A DNA stretch of 5,848 bases from assembly GCA_023260315.1 (NCBI GenBank), contig JALQVQ010000099.1, positions 1 to 5,848 of the forward strand. The letters are read 5' to 3'. Below the pieces are notes generated by a model, which was not told the DNA's origin, made no database searches, and was given only the letters and a program-made list of their open reading frames with translations. The DNA is from Burkholderiaceae bacterium. Its GTDB lineage: Bacteria; Pseudomonadota; Gammaproteobacteria; Burkholderiales; Burkholderiaceae_C. Positions 5,665 to 5,848 of this stretch are shown in pieces; the stretch's first letter is position 1, and every line of letters begins with the position of its first letter. The translations under genes were made by a program, and so were the position numbers.

Positions 5665-5848
5665 ATGTTGAATTTGGCGTTGTTTGACCTCGATCACACG
5701 CTACTGCCTCTCGATTCAGACCACGCTTGGGGTCAGTTCTCGGTGAAAATTGGGTGGCGTGACCCAGAGACGTTTGCGCAAGCAAACACCGCTTTTTACG
5801 AGCAGTACAAGTCGGGGACCCTCGATATTCATGCATACGTGCGTTTCG
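5665..5848 (+). CDS. HAD-IB family hydrolase, 5' part (cut by window end)
   Basis: The first 61 codons are visible, and the reading frame is open to the window edge. The N-terminus LALFDLDHTLLPLDSDHAW carries HAD motif I (DxDxT): Asp8 is the predicted nucleophile, Asp10 the general acid/base, and Thr12 completes the motif. The following part, WGQFSVKIGW and FYEQYKSGTLDIHAYVRF, is typical of the cap-insert region of subfamily IB, phosphoserine-phosphatase-like proteins. The likely reaction is Mg-dependent phosphate monoester hydrolysis, but the substrate cannot be told from this piece, and SerB should not be assumed. The ATG at 5665 is chosen by family N-terminus. Only a weak AGAAAG lies upstream, and a TTG at 5635 in the same frame is a less likely start. 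In betaproteobacteria a gene of this type commonly lies between hda and pcnB-folK, so pcnB may follow beyond the window (recollection, not seen). No terminator is apparent in the 33 bases after hda, so it is probably in the same operon. Confidence 0.88.
   Translation, partial: MLNLALFDLDHTLLPLDSDHAWGQFSVKIGWRDPETFAQANTAFYEQYKSGTLDIHAYVRF

Noticed and set aside
1..5848. Defence system, CRISPR array, prophage, insertion sequence or other novel cassette
   Set aside because: All major open frames are housekeeping families in a familiar order; no direct-repeat array, transposase, terminal inverted repeats or tRNA-type attachment site was seen.

Overview
The window carries conserved housekeeping genes and looks like a chromosomal segment of a betaproteobacterium, most likely order Burkholderiales. 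The reasons are the gene neighbourhood (murJ followed by a SirB1-family gene, purM, an AI-2E-family permease, hda and a HAD-IB hydrolase), the close family resemblance of each protein, and an even, moderately high GC content (mid-to-high fifties by eye). I cannot name a genus. I see no insertion sequence, phage gene, CRISPR array, tRNA or rRNA, and no abrupt change in composition apart from a slightly AT-richer first 250 bases.

Layout from left to right. A small two-helix membrane protein of unknown function (17-253, +) ends 9 bases before murJ (263-1879, +), the lipid II flippase of peptidoglycan synthesis. A SirB1/YchA-like transglutaminase-fold protein with a C-terminal helical, TPR-like region (1881-2717, +) follows with only one base between the genes. 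Convergent to it, and overlapping its stop by 4 bases, is purM (2714-3748, -), the AIR synthetase of purine synthesis. A divergent intergenic region (3749-3865) carries a palindromic TCTATAGA that could supply a -10 element on both strands, and a 7-bp inverted repeat in the leader of the rightward operon. Rightward come an AI-2E-family (PerM-like) membrane protein (3866-4945), hda (4945-5631), which helps inactivate DnaA after replication initiation, and the first 61 codons of a HAD-IB phosphatase-like gene that runs off the window at 5848.

There are thus three probable transcription units: small ORF-murJ-sirB1 (+), purM (-) and permease-hda-HAD (+). They serve cell-wall synthesis, purine synthesis and replication control. 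Their adjacency looks like a conserved neighbourhood rather than one pathway. I found no convincing undescribed system. The items most worth a second look are the small membrane protein in front of murJ, the symmetric promoter-like element with its leader inverted repeat, and the apparent loss of the transglutaminase cysteine in the SirB1 protein. Several starts were moved to internal codons because of ribosome binding sites or family N-termini.
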